Numbered from the stretch's first letter, positions 45,011-57,890 are shown. The stretch is 64,000 nt of DNA from Alphaproteobacteria bacterium (GCA_016869595.1 VGDT01000004.1:1-64000); one strand, 5' to 3'. Notes: generated from the letters alone by a model not told the origin. Program-made: numbers and translations.

Positions 45011-46142
45011 ATGCGCGCCGAACCGCTAGCGCTGAAAGCCGACATCGAGCAGTCCATCGGACTGCTGAGGAGGCATCTTTGACGTCGATACGTCTCAACG
45101 GCGCCTTGCCGAACTGAACGTCCGGGCTGAAGACCCCGAACTCTGGAACGACCCGGAAGCCGCGCAGAAGGTTATGCGCGAGCGCACTCAGCTCGAAGAG
45201 CAGATTGGCGCTCTCTCGGGCCTCGAACGCGAGCTCGATGACGCGCTGACGCTCGTCGAGCTCGGCGAGTCCGAGGACGACGCACAAACTGAAAAGGAAG
45301 GCGTCGAAGCCCTCAAAGGCTTGCTGAAGCAAGCGCGCGCCCGCCAGATCGAAGCGCTTTTTTCCGGCGAAGCGGACGCCAACGACACCTTTATCGAGGT
45401 TCATTCGGGCGCCGGCGGCACCGAGAGCCAGGATTGGGCGCGCATGCTTTTCCGCATGTACGCCCGCTGGGGCGAGCGTCACAAATTCAAGGTCGAAGTC
45501 ATCGAGGAGACGCCGGGCGAAGAGGCCGGCATCAAATCGGGCACCATTCTGGTTAAAGGCCATAACGCCCATGGCTGGGCCAAGACCGAATCTGGCGTAC
45601 ATCGCCTCGTGCGCATCTCGCCTTTTGATTCCAACGCGCGGCGCCACACCAGCTTCGCCTCCGTGTGGGTCTATCCGGTTGTCGACGACCGGATCGAGGT
45701 GAACGTCAGTGAATCCGACTGCCGTATAGACACGTATCGATCGTCAGGCGCCGGCGGACAGCACGTTAATACGACGGATTCCGCGATTCGCATCACCCAT
45801 CTTCCGACTGGCATCGTCGTCGCCTGTCAGGCCGAGCGCTCGCAGCACAAGAACCGAGCGACCGCTTGGAACATGCTGCGCGCCCGGCTCTATGAACTTG
45901 AGATCGAAAAGCGCGAGGCCGAGGCCAATAAGGTGGCGGCATCGAAGACTGACATCGGCTGGGGCCATCAGATCCGCAGCTATGTGCTGCAGCCCTATCA
46001 GCTGGTGAAGGATCTGCGCACCGGCTTCACCTCGGGGACGCCTTCGGAGGTTCTCGACGGCGAACTCGACGATTTCATGCAGGCCTCACTGGCGCAGCGT
46101 ATATACGGCGGCGGCCCAGAAAAGGTCGAGGACGTCGAATAG
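45011..46142 (+). CDS. prfB: Peptide chain release factor 2, with programmed +1 frameshift
   Basis: The first 23 codons (45011-45079) end at an in-frame TGA (45080-45082). The +1 frame from 45081 runs to the stop at 46142 and gives a 376-residue RF2. The UGA/UAA-recognising tripeptide is in RISPFDSNARRHTSF, and the GGQ peptidyl-hydrolysis motif is in GAGGQHVNTTDSAIRI (about residues 246-261). The shift makes RF2 control its own level by competing at the weak UGA. Annotate as join(45011..45079,45081..46142); AAGGAAG precedes the ATG. Confidence 0.96.
45067..45083 (+). promoter_or_regulatory. prfB +1 programmed frameshift site
   Basis: GAGGAGG (45067-45073) acts as an internal Shine-Dalgarno, followed after three bases by CTT-TGA-C (45077-45083). 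This is the canonical CUU UGA C slippery stop, on which the ribosome slips forward one base to read GAC at 45081. Confidence 0.95.
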
Positions 46143-46146
46143 GCGC

Positions 46147-46539
46147 TCACGCCCATTTCTCGACGGTAAGGCCCGGAATATCGTCGAAATCCTCGGTATT
46201 CGCCGCGACGATCGTCAAACCGAGGTCAAGCGCCTGCGCGGCGATCATGCGATCGAGCGTGCGCCGGCGCTTGGGGTCAACTTTCCGAAGCAGCGCGCCA
46301 TAGGCGTCGGCCGCGGCGCGGTCGAAGGGCAGCACATCTAAATTCTCGGCGAGGAGCGCGACATTCTCGGCGAGCCGTTCATCGCTCTGGGCGGCGACAA
46401 CCCCGGCCAGCGTTTCGGCGAGGCTGATCGCCGAAATCGCCGCGTCGCCAGTCTCGAGCGCCGAGAGCCGATCGAGCACGCCGGGAAAGCCTCGCGCCGC
46501 GGCGATGACGACATTGGTGTCGAGGAGGTAGCGCGCCAT
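46147..46539 (-). CDS. vapC: VapC-type PIN domain toxin
   Basis: A 130-residue PIN nuclease. Acidic active-site residues are in YLLDTNVVIAA (D6), ISLAETLAGV (Glu, about 42), the DRMIAAQAL segment (Asp, about 96) and NTEDFDDIPGL near the end. It cleaves RNA, typically tRNA, when not bound by its antitoxin. It lies three bases downstream of the antitoxin gene on the same strand and ends five bases from the convergent prfB stop. Confidence 0.9.
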   Translation of the reverse strand: MARYLLDTNVVIAAARGFPGVLDRLSALETGDAAISAISLAETLAGVVAAQSDERLAENVALLAENLDVLPFDRAAADAYGALLRKVDPKRRRTLDRMIAAQALDLGLTIVAANTEDFDDIPGLTVEKWA

Positions 46540-46542
46540 GCG

Positions 46543-46779
46543 CTAGAGCGCTTCAAAGAGCCGCTTCGGCGGCTTGAACTCGGGCCGCGCCATCGGCGCG
46601 GGAAGCGGCGTTGCTTTCAGCCGCGTCACGAGGTCCGCCATAGTGAGCCGTAGCGGCGTCACCACGAGACTCCCGCCCTGGCGCCGCACGACGACCTCGG
46701 CGCCTTCATCGAAAGCGATGTCGCGCGGAATTCTAACAGCAAGACTGTTGCCGGATTTGAAGATTCGAGTCGCGCTCAT
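46543..46779 (-). CDS. vapB: VapB-type AbrB-fold antitoxin
   Basis: A 78-residue antitoxin. The N-terminal SpoVT/AbrB DNA-binding half is ATRIFKSGNSLAVRIPRDIA. The C-terminal part ending PPKRLFEAL should wrap the VapC active site. It probably represses its own operon. It is the upstream gene of the pair with vapC. Confidence 0.88.
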   Translation of the reverse strand: MSATRIFKSGNSLAVRIPRDIAFDEGAEVVVRRQGGSLVVTPLRLTMADLVTRLKATPLPAPMARPEFKPPKRLFEAL

Positions 46780-46980
46780 GATGCGAGCGTGACAGCCGTT
46801 CCATCATGCGTCAATCTCTGTATATATTTTTCCACTGCGCGCGTCGCGCGCGCTCTGGATCATCCGACGCCTGTGATCCGATTGTCCAAGCGCTGGGCCA
46901 TCGCAAAACGCCCGAGAGTGAGGGGCGCGCGACTTGATCCGCGCTTGTGGCGCATGCTATTTGCGGCGTCCCAAGGCTGC

Positions 46981-47070
46981 GGAGAGGTGGCTGAGTGGTT
47001 GAAAGCACCGCACTCGAAATGCGGCATACGGGCAACTGTATCGGGGGTTCGAATCCCTCCCTCTCCGCCA
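46981..47070 (+). tRNA. tRNA-Ser (CGA anticodon)
   Basis: A class II tRNA with a long variable arm. The acceptor GGAGAGG pairs with CCTCTCC before G-CCA (encoded at 47068-47070). The anticodon stem CCGCA/TGCGG frames the loop CTCGAAA with CGA at 47015-47017. The T-arm GGGGGTTCGAATCCC is complete. It reads UCG codons. The 3' side leads into a gene-poor accessory stretch, as is common for tRNA-Ser integration sites, although no integrase is seen. Confidence 0.96.
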
Positions 47071-47246
47071 ACGTAGCTTCATAGCTTATTGAAAATACAG
47101 CAAAATTCTATTTTATCCCGTCACGGGTCTTACAATTGGCCTTACAATCGAGCGGCGCTTGAGATGGATTTGAGCGGACAATCGCGGCTGCAGGTCGAGA
47201 ATTTCGATGGATCGGCTCGTCCTGCGCACCATTCGATGACGAGCAG

Positions 47247-47465
47247 CTAGGCTTTCCTGACGAACTCCGTACGCAGCACGAGCCCTTTTACTTTCTCAGC
47301 GCGGCAATCGATTTGGGCCGGATCATCCGTGAGTCGGATATTTTTGATCAAGGTCCCGCGTTTTAAGACGACGGATGAGCCCTTAACCTTCAGGTCCCTT
47401 ATTAAGGTCACGGAATCGCCGTCCATGAGTTCTGTGCCATTGTTGTCTTTCACAACTACCGTCAT
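47247..47465 (-). CDS. PhnA/YjdM C-terminal domain protein
   Basis: A 72-residue protein with the pattern VKDNNGTELMDGDSVTLIRDLKVKGSS and KRGTLIKNIRLTDDPAQIDC. This is the C-terminal domain of the PhnA (YjdM) family. The N-terminal zinc ribbon of full-length members is missing, as in some natural short forms. Despite its name the family has no proven role in phosphonate use. The start is taken at ATG 47463-47465; an ATG at 47484-47486 in the same frame would add seven residues. Confidence 0.82.
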   Translation of the reverse strand: MTVVVKDNNGTELMDGDSVTLIRDLKVKGSSVVLKRGTLIKNIRLTDDPAQIDCRAEKVKGLVLRTEFVRKA

Positions 47466-47900
47466 CAGGCGCTCCACGCGTTCCATAGCTGATAATGCGT
47501 ATCGTTATATTCGCCGAGTAGCCCGTCTGCATATCCCCGGCTATAATTCGCTCATTCCGAGGCCAATTGGCCATCCGCTTCGGGGCGTCGCCCGGTCTTG
47601 CCGACGCCTTTGATGCGCTTCGCCGCTCTGCAATTGATTGGCGGCATAGAGCACATTCGATCGCGCTACGCATCCGCCGCCAATAGTCATTGCAATCTAT
47701 GCTCCAAGAGGTCGGGCTAGTTGTCTGGGCATTCGTAATAAGGCTCGCAGTCGGGCTGCGGTTGTCGAAGGTTAGGGACAGGCGGGGGCCACTTGCCTTC
47801 ACAATGGCGCGCTCAATCTATCGGGGCTAGATCGGCGGCGCAGAACAATAGCTTAAGCAGTGTTTGGCGCTTGCCGCGCGTATAGATCAAGGAGCCGAAC
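47466..47900. other. Gene-poor accessory interval
   Basis: No convincing gene. A 140-codon minus-strand open frame overlaps it but has no recognisable motif, and its reading crosses into the PhnA gene. AAGGAG at about 47889-47894 is the ribosome-binding site of the next gene. The interval downstream of the tRNA (47071-47246) also holds only a repeated CTTACAAT and nothing else identified. Confidence 0.4.
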
Positions 47901-48233
47901 ATGCGTAAGTTCGCCAAGGCTTGTGCGCTCGGAATCATTTGCGGCACAGCAGCGCTCGGGGTTTCAGTCAGCCAGTCCGATGCTGGGGTAATGAGCATAG
48001 CGGGCAAAGAAACGCTGAGTCTCTCTTCGCCCATCGAAAGCGTGCATTATCGGTGCTGTCGCCATCGCCATTACTGGCGACATGCATATTGGCGTCACCG
48101 TCACTACCGCTACTACGGTTACTATCCTTGGTATAATCCAGCCGGAGCTATTGTGGGTGCAGCGGTAGGACTCGCGACGGCCCCATTCTGGGCTCTCGGT
48201 GGATACTACGGCTACGGTTATCGCTACTACTGA
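47901..48233 (+). CDS. Small exported His/Tyr-rich protein
   Basis: A 110-residue protein. The signal peptide (MRKFAKACALGIICGTAALG) is followed by a low-complexity section HYRCCRHRHYWRHAYWRHRH (about residues 49-68) and then YYGYYPWYNP, a hydrophobic glycine/alanine stretch and YYGYGYRYY. Similar small His/Tyr-rich exported proteins are frequent in Hyphomicrobiales. Metal binding (copper, zinc or nickel) is plausible from the His/Cys content and from the copper genes 1 kb away, but unproven. AAGGAG precedes the ATG and a hairpin follows the stop. Confidence 0.75.
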   Translation: MRKFAKACALGIICGTAALGVSVSQSDAGVMSIAGKETLSLSSPIESVHYRCCRHRHYWRHAYWRHRHYRYYGYYPWYNPAGAIVGAAVGLATAPFWALGGYYGYGYRYY

Positions 48234-48243
48234 GTTACATCGG

Positions 48244-48266
48244 GCCGCTCCACTCGCTGGAGCGGC
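48244..48266 (+). terminator. Probable terminator of the His/Tyr-rich gene
   Basis: GCCGCTCCA (48244-48252) and TGGAGCGGC (48258-48266) make a perfect 9-bp stem with a CTCGC loop, ten bases after the stop codon. The following bases are pyrimidine-rich (TCCGCTTCGTTCTT), not a pure T run. Confidence 0.6.
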
Positions 48267-48292
48267 TCCGCTTCGTTCTTCGCGTCACACTA

Positions 48293-48381
48293 ATTCGCGA
48301 CAAGGCGATGGCGCTCGAATTTTACGCGCGCCAATCAAAGAACACAGAGTTCGAGCGCGAAGCCTGCGAGATCAGACGCTT
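48293..48381 (+). pseudogene. Fragment of a phage/plasmid-type helical protein
   Basis: In the frame through the ATG at 48308 the DNA reads IRDKAMALEFYARQSKNTEF then EREACEIRR. This matches the recurrent IRDKAxALExYARQAxNTExExxACEIRLRAER segment of small proteins found on alphaproteobacterial phages and plasmids. The match stops abruptly at 48381 and upstream there is no start or body. I read it as a truncated relic of mobile DNA. The longer open frame to 48748 appears to be chance. Confidence 0.55.
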
Positions 48382-48489
48382 TGGACCTGAACTGCGCCGA
48401 GCGCACGCAGTGCGCGGACGCACTGCGCATTCAAGCGAGACGCGCAATGATCCGTGCGTTGCAAAAACCTTCAGCCTTTCGAAGCGATC

Positions 48490-48521
48490 GGGGCCGGGCT
48501 GTGGAGGCGCCGGCCCCTTTT
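48490..48521 (+). terminator. Rho-independent-like terminator in accessory spacer
   Basis: GGGGCCGG (48490-48497) and CCGGCCCC (48510-48517) form a perfect 8-bp stem around 12 bases, followed by TTTT. No intact plus-strand gene precedes it, so it may belong to a lost gene or an unseen small RNA. The rest of 48382-48738 holds nothing I can name. Confidence 0.5.
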
Positions 48522-48738
48522 GCGCGCGAGACGTGGTGGCGCAGCGGCTCTCCTCGATCGGGGGACTAGGCCAGTGCCACCGGCTGGCGTCGGGTGGAAT
48601 GCTTGATCCTGGGAATCGGCGGCTCATCATGGAAAGGCTCGGAGTGACAATTAATCAATTAGCGCAAAAGCTATATGCGGACTCGATCCATGCGCCGAGC
48701 ATCGTGGACGCATTTGAGATTATCTCGGGGCAGCGGCG

Positions 48739-50166
48739 TCATATGTAACGCACCGTAGCGAACATGCCGGCGGCCTGATGATACATAAGATGACAGTGGA
48801 AAGCCCACCAGCCGGGATTGTTCGCGTCGAATTCGACGACAACGCGGCTACCGGGCGTCACGAGAACAGTATCGCGCACTGCTCCAGAAAACCGCTTGCC
48901 GTCGATCTCCACCACTTGGAACTGGTGCCCGTGCAGATGCATGGGGTGAGACATGAGCGTCTTATTCTTGAGCACGAGCTCGACGCGCTCTCCTTCCGCG
49001 ACAGGCAGCGGCGGGACGTCCTTGTTCCAAACGACGCCGTTGATCGACCATACATAGCCGGTCATGTCGCCGGTCAGGTCGATTTGGTGAATCCGATCCG
49101 GCTTGCGTTTGGCGAGCGGCTCCGTAGCGCGCAGCCGCCTTTCTAGGTCGAGGGTGAGCGCCAGCGATGGCGTCGTCGCATTTTCTGGAATGCGGGTTAC
49201 CGGAGCGCGTCCTGCAACAAGGATCACGCCGGTCTGTCGACGCTCGCCTTCCAAAATCGCGAGTAGGGGAAAGGCGGCAGGACCGCGCGGAACTTTGACG
49301 AGGATGTCGAGGCGCTGCGCAACCGCAATTGGAAAGCGCTGTCCCGAAACCGGGCGCACGCTGGATCCGTCAACGGCGACAAGCGCGCCGCTAAGCGCGC
49401 CGAGATCGAGGTGATATGCGCTCATACACGAACTGTTGATGACGCGCAGCAATATCGGCTCGCCGGGCTCCACGCGGATTGTTTCGGGGTCGGCGAGCGT
49501 ACGGTCATTGGCGAGGAACGCGTCATACCGCACGTCGTTTAGGTCCGGACTCGGAACAGCGGCTCCGTTCGCCATTCCTGGCTCTGCAGACCGGGAACTG
49601 AGCGGGGCGCCTTTCTTCCGCAGCTCCGCATAAATTTGCGCGGCCGGCGTGAAGCTAAAATCCGCCAACATAATCGTCGCTTCCTGCCGACCCGGCGAGT
49701 CGCGCCCATCACGAATAATGAGCGGGGCTGCGAGCAGAGATTGTTCTTGCAGGCCCTCGTGCGAATGCATCCAGAACGTGCCCCCGAAGCGCAGCGGGAA
49801 GTCGTATTCGGCGCTGGCGCCAGGCGAAATCGGCGGTCCAGAAATGCCAGGCACGCCATCCTGACGCCAAGGAGGCGCCAAGCCGTGCCAATGGATAAGG
49901 GTCGGCGCATCGAGTTCGTTGTCGACGCGAACACGAAACCGCCTTCCAACTTCGGTGACAAGGCCTGATGCGCCGTCGGGTTGGCGAATGCCGAGCACCG
50001 ACGCCGTTTTTCCGTTCACTTCGATGTTGCGCCGCTGCACGCGGAGGATCGTAACCGTCTCCGGTTTTTCCCCCACCGCGGCTGAGGCGTACTGCGCCCA
50101 CGACCGATGAGGCAAGGTGACGCTGGCGGCGAAGGCGGAGAGCAGGGCGGATCGACGTGACAGCAT
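48739..50166 (-). CDS. Exported multicopper oxidase
   Basis: A 475-residue laccase-like oxidase. A twin-arginine signal (SRRSALLSAFAASVTLP) leads into three cupredoxin-type domains. The copper sites are all present: HWHGL (about residue 92), WMHSHEG (about 132), SHPMHLHGHQFQV (about 405) and FHCHLMYHQAAGMF (about 452; type 1 Cys, His and Met). It probably oxidises Cu(I) or phenolic substrates in the periplasm. ATG 50166 is chosen, as GAGGAGG lies nine bases upstream; the frame also has GTG at 50175. Divergent from copA. Confidence 0.92.
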   Translation of the reverse strand: MLSRRSALLSAFAASVTLPHRSWAQYASAAVGEKPETVTILRVQRRNIEVNGKTASVLGIRQPDGASGLVTEVGRRFRVRVDNELDAPTLIHWHGLAPPWRQDGVPGISGPPISPGASAEYDFPLRFGGTFWMHSHEGLQEQSLLAAPLIIRDGRDSPGRQEATIMLADFSFTPAAQIYAELRKKGAPLSSRSAEPGMANGAAVPSPDLNDVRYDAFLANDRTLADPETIRVEPGEPILLRVINSSCMSAYHLDLGALSGALVAVDGSSVRPVSGQRFPIAVAQRLDILVKVPRGPAAFPLLAILEGERRQTGVILVAGRAPVTRIPENATTPSLALTLDLERRLRATEPLAKRKPDRIHQIDLTGDMTGYVWSINGVVWNKDVPPLPVAEGERVELVLKNKTLMSHPMHLHGHQFQVVEIDGKRFSGAVRDTVLVTPGSRVVVEFDANNPGWWAFHCHLMYHQAAGMFATVRYI

Positions 50167-50357
50167 GAGGGTCACCTCCTCAAAAAGTCCTCACGCGAAG
50201 CAGACTCTACTATGGCGAGCATGAAAAACTCAAAAGCTCACCGACCTGCATAGCCCCAAAAACGCGGCGTCGGGTGTCCGCCGCACAGCGGGGTTGTTGC
50301 GCTGTCGAATGCCTAAGCTATCTAACATTGGAAATCATCCGGCACGAGGATAGCCGC

Positions 50358-52613
50358 ATGGCTCACGAGCATGGACATGGTGGCGCCTCGCATCAGGAGT
50401 CACAAACGGCTGGCGATGGCGGCATGATCGACGCTGCGCATCAAGACCTGTCCCATGCGGCTGGCGTCATTTACACCTGCCCGATGCATCCGCAGATTCG
50501 TCAGATCGGACCCGGAAATTGTCCAATCTGCGGCATGACGCTTGAGCCGCTCGTCGCTTCGACCGAAGCCGAACCGAACGCCGAACTCATCGACATGACC
50601 AGGCGATTCTGGATCGGGCTGGCGTTGACGGCGCCGGTGCTCGTCTTGGAGATGGGCGGCCATTTATTCAATCTTCATCATTGGCTCGCGCCACAGGCGT
50701 CGAATTGGATTCAGCTCATTTTGGCGACGCCGACGGTGCTTTGGGCCGGCTGGCCATTCTTCGTTCGCGGCGCGCAGTCGCTCGTGACCCGCAACCTCAA
50801 TATGTTCACGTTGATCGCCATGGGGACGGGCATCGCCTGGATCTACAGCGTCGTCGCAACCTTGGCGCCGGCGCTTTTCCCTCCCGCGTTCCGCCAAACG
50901 GATGGCTCTGTTCCGATCTATTTCGAGGCGGCGGCGGTTATTACGGTTCTCGTTCTGCTTGGACAGGTTCTCGAACTGCGCGCCAGAGAGCAGACTGGCG
51001 GCGCCATCCGCGCCTTGCTCGATCTCGCCCCCAAAATGGCGACTCGAATTGGCGTCGACGGATCTGACGAAGAAGTTGTGTTGGATCATGTGCATGTCGG
51101 CGACAGACTGCGCGTGCGTCCAGGAGAAAAGGTGCCCGTGGACGGCGAACTTATCGAGGGTCGCAGCGCAGTCGACGAATCGATGGTCACCGGCGAGTCG
51201 ATGCCAGTGACAAAAAATGCAGGCGACAAGGTCATTGGCGGGACGCTCAATCAGACGGGCGGCTTCATCATGCGCGCCGAGAAGGTTGGCCGCGACACCG
51301 TGCTCTCAAGGATTGTCGAGATGGTGGCGTCGGCGCAGAGAAGCCGCGCGCCAATACAACGCCTCGCCGACCAAGTGGCGGGATGGTTCGTGCCTGTCGT
51401 CATCCTCATCGCCATTCTCGCATTTCTTGCCTGGGCGATCTGGGGTCCTGAGCCGCGCATGACTTACGGCCTCGTAGCTGCTGTCGCCGTTCTCATCATC
51501 GCTTGCCCTTGCGCGCTCGGCCTTGCGACGCCGATGTCGATCATGGTTGGCGTGGGACGCGGCGCGCAGTCGGGCGTGCTGATAAAGAACGCGGAAGCGT
51601 TGGAGCGATTGGAAAAGATCGACACTTTGGTCGTTGACAAGACCGGAACGCTAACCGAAGGCAAACCGCGCGTAATCGCTATCCACGCTATCGCTGGGGT
51701 CAAGGAAGACCGCCTGTTGGCGACGGCTGCGAGCCTTGAACGCGCCAGCGAACATCCGCTGGCGTCGGCAATCGTTCAAGCCGCGACCGGGCGCGGCCTT
51801 GCGCTCAGTGAGGCGACGGATTTCGATTCCCCTGTCGGCAAGGGCGTTATCGGCCGGGTTGAAGGTCAAACGGTCGCAATCGGCAATCGTCGATACCTCT
51901 CAGAACTCGGCATTGACGCGACGCCGCTCGACAGTGAGGCCGAACGCCTGCGCGAAGAGGCCGCGACTGCGATCTTTGTCGCAATCGATGGAAAAATCTG
52001 CGGCGTCATCGGCGTCGCCGATCCGGTCAAATCGACGACGTTGGAGGCGCTCCAATCGCTGCGCGACGACGGCGTCGCCGTCGTGATGCTGACCGGAGAC
52101 AATTGGACGACGGCGCGCGCCGTCGCAAAGCGCTTGGGGATAAGCGAGGTCGAAGCCGAAATCCTCCCCGAAGACAAAAGCAAGGTCGTAAGTCGCTTGC
52201 GCGAAGCGGGCCGAATCGTCGCCATGGCGGGCGACGGCGTAAATGATGCGCCCGCCTTGGCCGCCGCCGATGTTGGCATAGCCATGGGGACTGGAACCGA
52301 TGTTGCGATCGAAAGCGCAGGCGTCACTTTGTTGAAGGGAGATCTACGGGGCATCGTCCGCGGCCGAAGGCTCTCTAAGACGACGATGCGCAACATTCGC
52401 GAGAATCTATTCTTCGCGTTCATCTACAACGCCGCTGGCGTCCCGATTGCGGCCGGCGCGCTCTATCCGGCCTTTGGGCTGCTCTTGTCGCCGACGATCG
52501 CCGCAGCGGCGATGGCGCTGTCTTCGGTTAGCGTGGTCCTCAATTCTCTACGGTTGCGCCAAGCGGAGATCGAACCCAAGGCCAAAATTGAGATGCCGCC
52601 GTTTTCGACTTAG
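50358..52613 (+). CDS. copA: Copper-translocating P-type ATPase
   Basis: A 751-residue P1B ATPase. In place of the usual CxxC HMA domain the N-terminus has a His-rich start and a heavy-metal-binding YTCPMHPQ...[13 protein letters not shown] module (about residues 38-68). It contains VTGES (about 277), the ion-path [10 protein letters not shown] (about 382), [11 protein letters not shown] (about 427, phosphorylated Asp), SEHPLASAI and [10 protein letters not shown] (about 624). C-terminal [15 protein letters not shown] and [11 protein letters not shown] fit Cu(I) transport (P1B-1). It exports copper from the cytoplasm. Start at ATG 50358; the frame is open 28 codons upstream. Confidence 0.94.
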   Translation: MAHEHGHGGASHQESQTAGDGGMIDAAHQDLSHAAGVIYTCPMHPQIRQIGPGNCPICGMTLEPLVASTEAEPNAELIDMTRRFWIGLALTAPVLVLEMGGHLFNLHHWLAPQASNWIQLILATPTVLWAGWPFFVRGAQSLVTRNLNMFTLIAMGTGIAWIYSVVATLAPALFPPAFRQTDGSVPIYFEAAAVITVLVLLGQVLELRAREQTGGAIRALLDLAPKMATRIGVDGSDEEVVLDHVHVGDRLRVRPGEKVPVDGELIEGRSAVDESMVTGESMPVTKNAGDKVIGGTLNQTGGFIMRAEKVGRDTVLSRIVEMVASAQRSRAPIQRLADQVAGWFVPVVILIAILAFLAWAIWGPEPRMTYGLVAAVAVLIIACPCALGLATPMSIMVGVGRGAQSGVLIKNAEALERLEKIDTLVVDKTGTLTEGKPRVIAIHAIAGVKEDRLLATAASLERASEHPLASAIVQAATGRGLALSEATDFDSPVGKGVIGRVEGQTVAIGNRRYLSELGIDATPLDSEAERLREEAATAIFVAIDGKICGVIGVADPVKSTTLEALQSLRDDGVAVVMLTGDNWTTARAVAKRLGISEVEAEILPEDKSKVVSRLREAGRIVAMAGDGVNDAPALAAADVGIAMGTGTDVAIESAGVTLLKGDLRGIVRGRRLSKTTMRNIRENLFFAFIYNAAGVPIAAGALYPAFGLLLSPTIAAAAMALSSVSVVLNSLRLRQAEIEPKAKIEMPPFST

Positions 52614-52656
52614 CCTTGTGAGCCCGCAGCGCATGTTGGCGAAAGGCGTACAGACT

Positions 52657-53115
52657 TCATCCACACGGATTTCCGACGGAACCGCTTAATTTCGCGAGGG
52701 TCAAGCGATCGCCGCGGCCGGCGAAATATTTGCGCAGCGCCTGCACAAAGAGCAGCTCTTCAGGCGCGGCGGCGGCAAATAACGTCATCGACGACTGAAA
52801 CTTCAAATTATCGGGATGGCCGAAGATCTCATGCGCGCTGCGTCCTTCGGCCTTGTTGACGAGTCCGACGCACTCCTTGAGCCGCGTGCCCCACAAGGGG
52901 TGATCGAGATAGGCGCGCGCCTCGGCAAGCGAGCGGACGGCGTAGCGCTGCGCCATGGCGCTTGCGCCAAGCCCTTCGAGCTGCGGAAAGACGAACCACA
53001 TCCAATGACTGCGCTTGCGGCCTGCGGCGAGCTCCGCCGCCGCTTGCGCGTAGATCGGCGTTTGCGCCGCGACGAAGCGGTCGAGATCGTAAGGATCGCC
53101 CGAGGCGCCCGTCAT
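52657..53115 (-). CDS. DUF1810 family protein
   Basis: A 152-residue protein with the family segments DLDRFVAAQ, GRKRSHWMWFVFPQLEGLG (about residues 32-50), YAVRSLAEARAYLDHPLWGT and FGHPDNLKFQSSMTLFA. No catalytic function is established. It is a lone gene flanked by copA and a paired palindromic repeat. Confidence 0.88.
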   Translation of the reverse strand: MTGASGDPYDLDRFVAAQTPIYAQAAAELAAGRKRSHWMWFVFPQLEGLGASAMAQRYAVRSLAEARAYLDHPLWGTRLKECVGLVNKAEGRSAHEIFGHPDNLKFQSSMTLFAAAAPEELLFVQALRKYFAGRGDRLTLAKLSGSVGNPCG

Positions 53116-53141
53116 GCTAAATCCGTTTGAACAGGCCGGAT

Positions 53142-53253
53142 GTCATTCCCGACGCTTCGCTTCAACCGAAGCGATCGGGAATCCAGAAATAAGTCAGCAC
53201 TCTTGAATTGACTCTGGATTCCCGGTCGGACCTTCGGTCCGCCGGGAATGACA
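53142..53253. repeat. Paired REP-like element (GTCATTCCCGAC type) after metH
   Basis: GTCATTCCCGACGCTTCGCT... with GATCGGGAATCC and, inverted, GGATTCCCGGTCGGACC...GCCGGGAATGACA. It is the same family as the element at 16247-16353. It sits just downstream of metH on the transcribed side and may contribute to ending the methionine operon. Confidence 0.75.
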
Positions 53254-53271
53254 GACCGATCGGATTCCATA

Positions 53272-56990
<3,719 letters not shown>

Positions 56991-56994
<4 letters not shown>

Positions 56995-57890
56995 GCAAGC
57001 GCCTTTTCACGCAGGGGACGAACGCCGAGGAGATGGCAAATGGCGAAGACGAGATCGGCGCGATTATTGGTGTAGAAGTGGAATTCGTTGACTCCGGCGC
57101 GCGCCAGGCCCATCACTTGCTCGACGGCAGTCGTCGCGGCCACAAGCGCGCGGGTTTCCGGATCGTCGTCCAATCCGTCGAAGCGCTCCGCGAGCCAACG
57201 TGGCACGCTCGCCCCGGCCTTTTGCGCAAAGCCCGCGACCTGTTTGAAATTGCGGATCGGCATGATGCCCGGCACGATCGGGATTTTTATGCCGCGCGCC
57301 AGCGCCTTGTCGAGAAAGCGGAAGTAGATGTCGTTGTCGAAGAAGAATTGCGTGATGGCGCGCGTGGCGCCCGCGTCGATCTTCGCTTCGAGCGCGTCGA
57401 GGTCCCGTTCGACCGAGGCGCTTTCGGGATGGCCTTCGGGATAGGTCGAAACCGAAATCTCGAAATCGTGAAGACGCCGAATGCCGCGCACGAGATCCGT
57501 CGAGGTGGCGTAGCCTTTGGGATGCGGCTCGAATTTCGTGCCGACGCCCGTCGGCGGATCGCCGCGCAGCGCGACGATATGGCGAACGCCAGCCTCCCAA
57601 TAATCGCGCAGGATCTCGTCGATCTCCTCGCGCGCCGAGGAAACGCAGGTGAGATGCGCGGCGGGCTTTACGTCGGTCTCGCGAACGATGCGCGCGACGA
57701 TCGAATGGGTGCGCTCGCGGGTGGTGCCGCCCGCGCCATAGGTGACCGAAACGAAATGCGGCCGCAGCGCTGCAAGTCGTTTGATCGACTGCCAGAGCTG
57801 AGTCTCCATCTCCGGCGTTTTGGGCGGGAAGAATTCATAGGAGATCGCAAATTGATTTTGCGACGCCGTGGGATGAAGAGCGTTAAACAT
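56991..57890 (-). CDS. metF: 5,10-methylenetetrahydrofolate reductase
   Basis: A 299-residue FAD enzyme. [14 protein letters not shown] (about residues 15-28), [14 protein letters not shown] (about 54-67), [20 protein letters not shown] (about 112-120) and [11 protein letters not shown] are the family segments. It supplies methyl-THF to MetH, the next gene. Start chosen at [10 protein letters not shown] (57888-57890), which shares one base with the stop of the regulator gene (TGATG). Confidence 0.95.

Noticed and set aside
45080-45082. prfB seemingly broken by an early TGA
   Set aside because: The CTT-TGA-C context with an upstream GAGGAGG is the known programmed frameshift, so the gene is functional.
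47383-47802. 139-codon minus-strand frame near PhnA
   Set aside because: It overlaps the PhnA-domain gene in another frame and shows no domain or ribosome-binding site.
48382-48748. C-terminal part of the open frame that starts with the relic fragment
   Set aside because: After residue 25 the sequence is low-complexity, runs through a terminator hairpin and matches no family.
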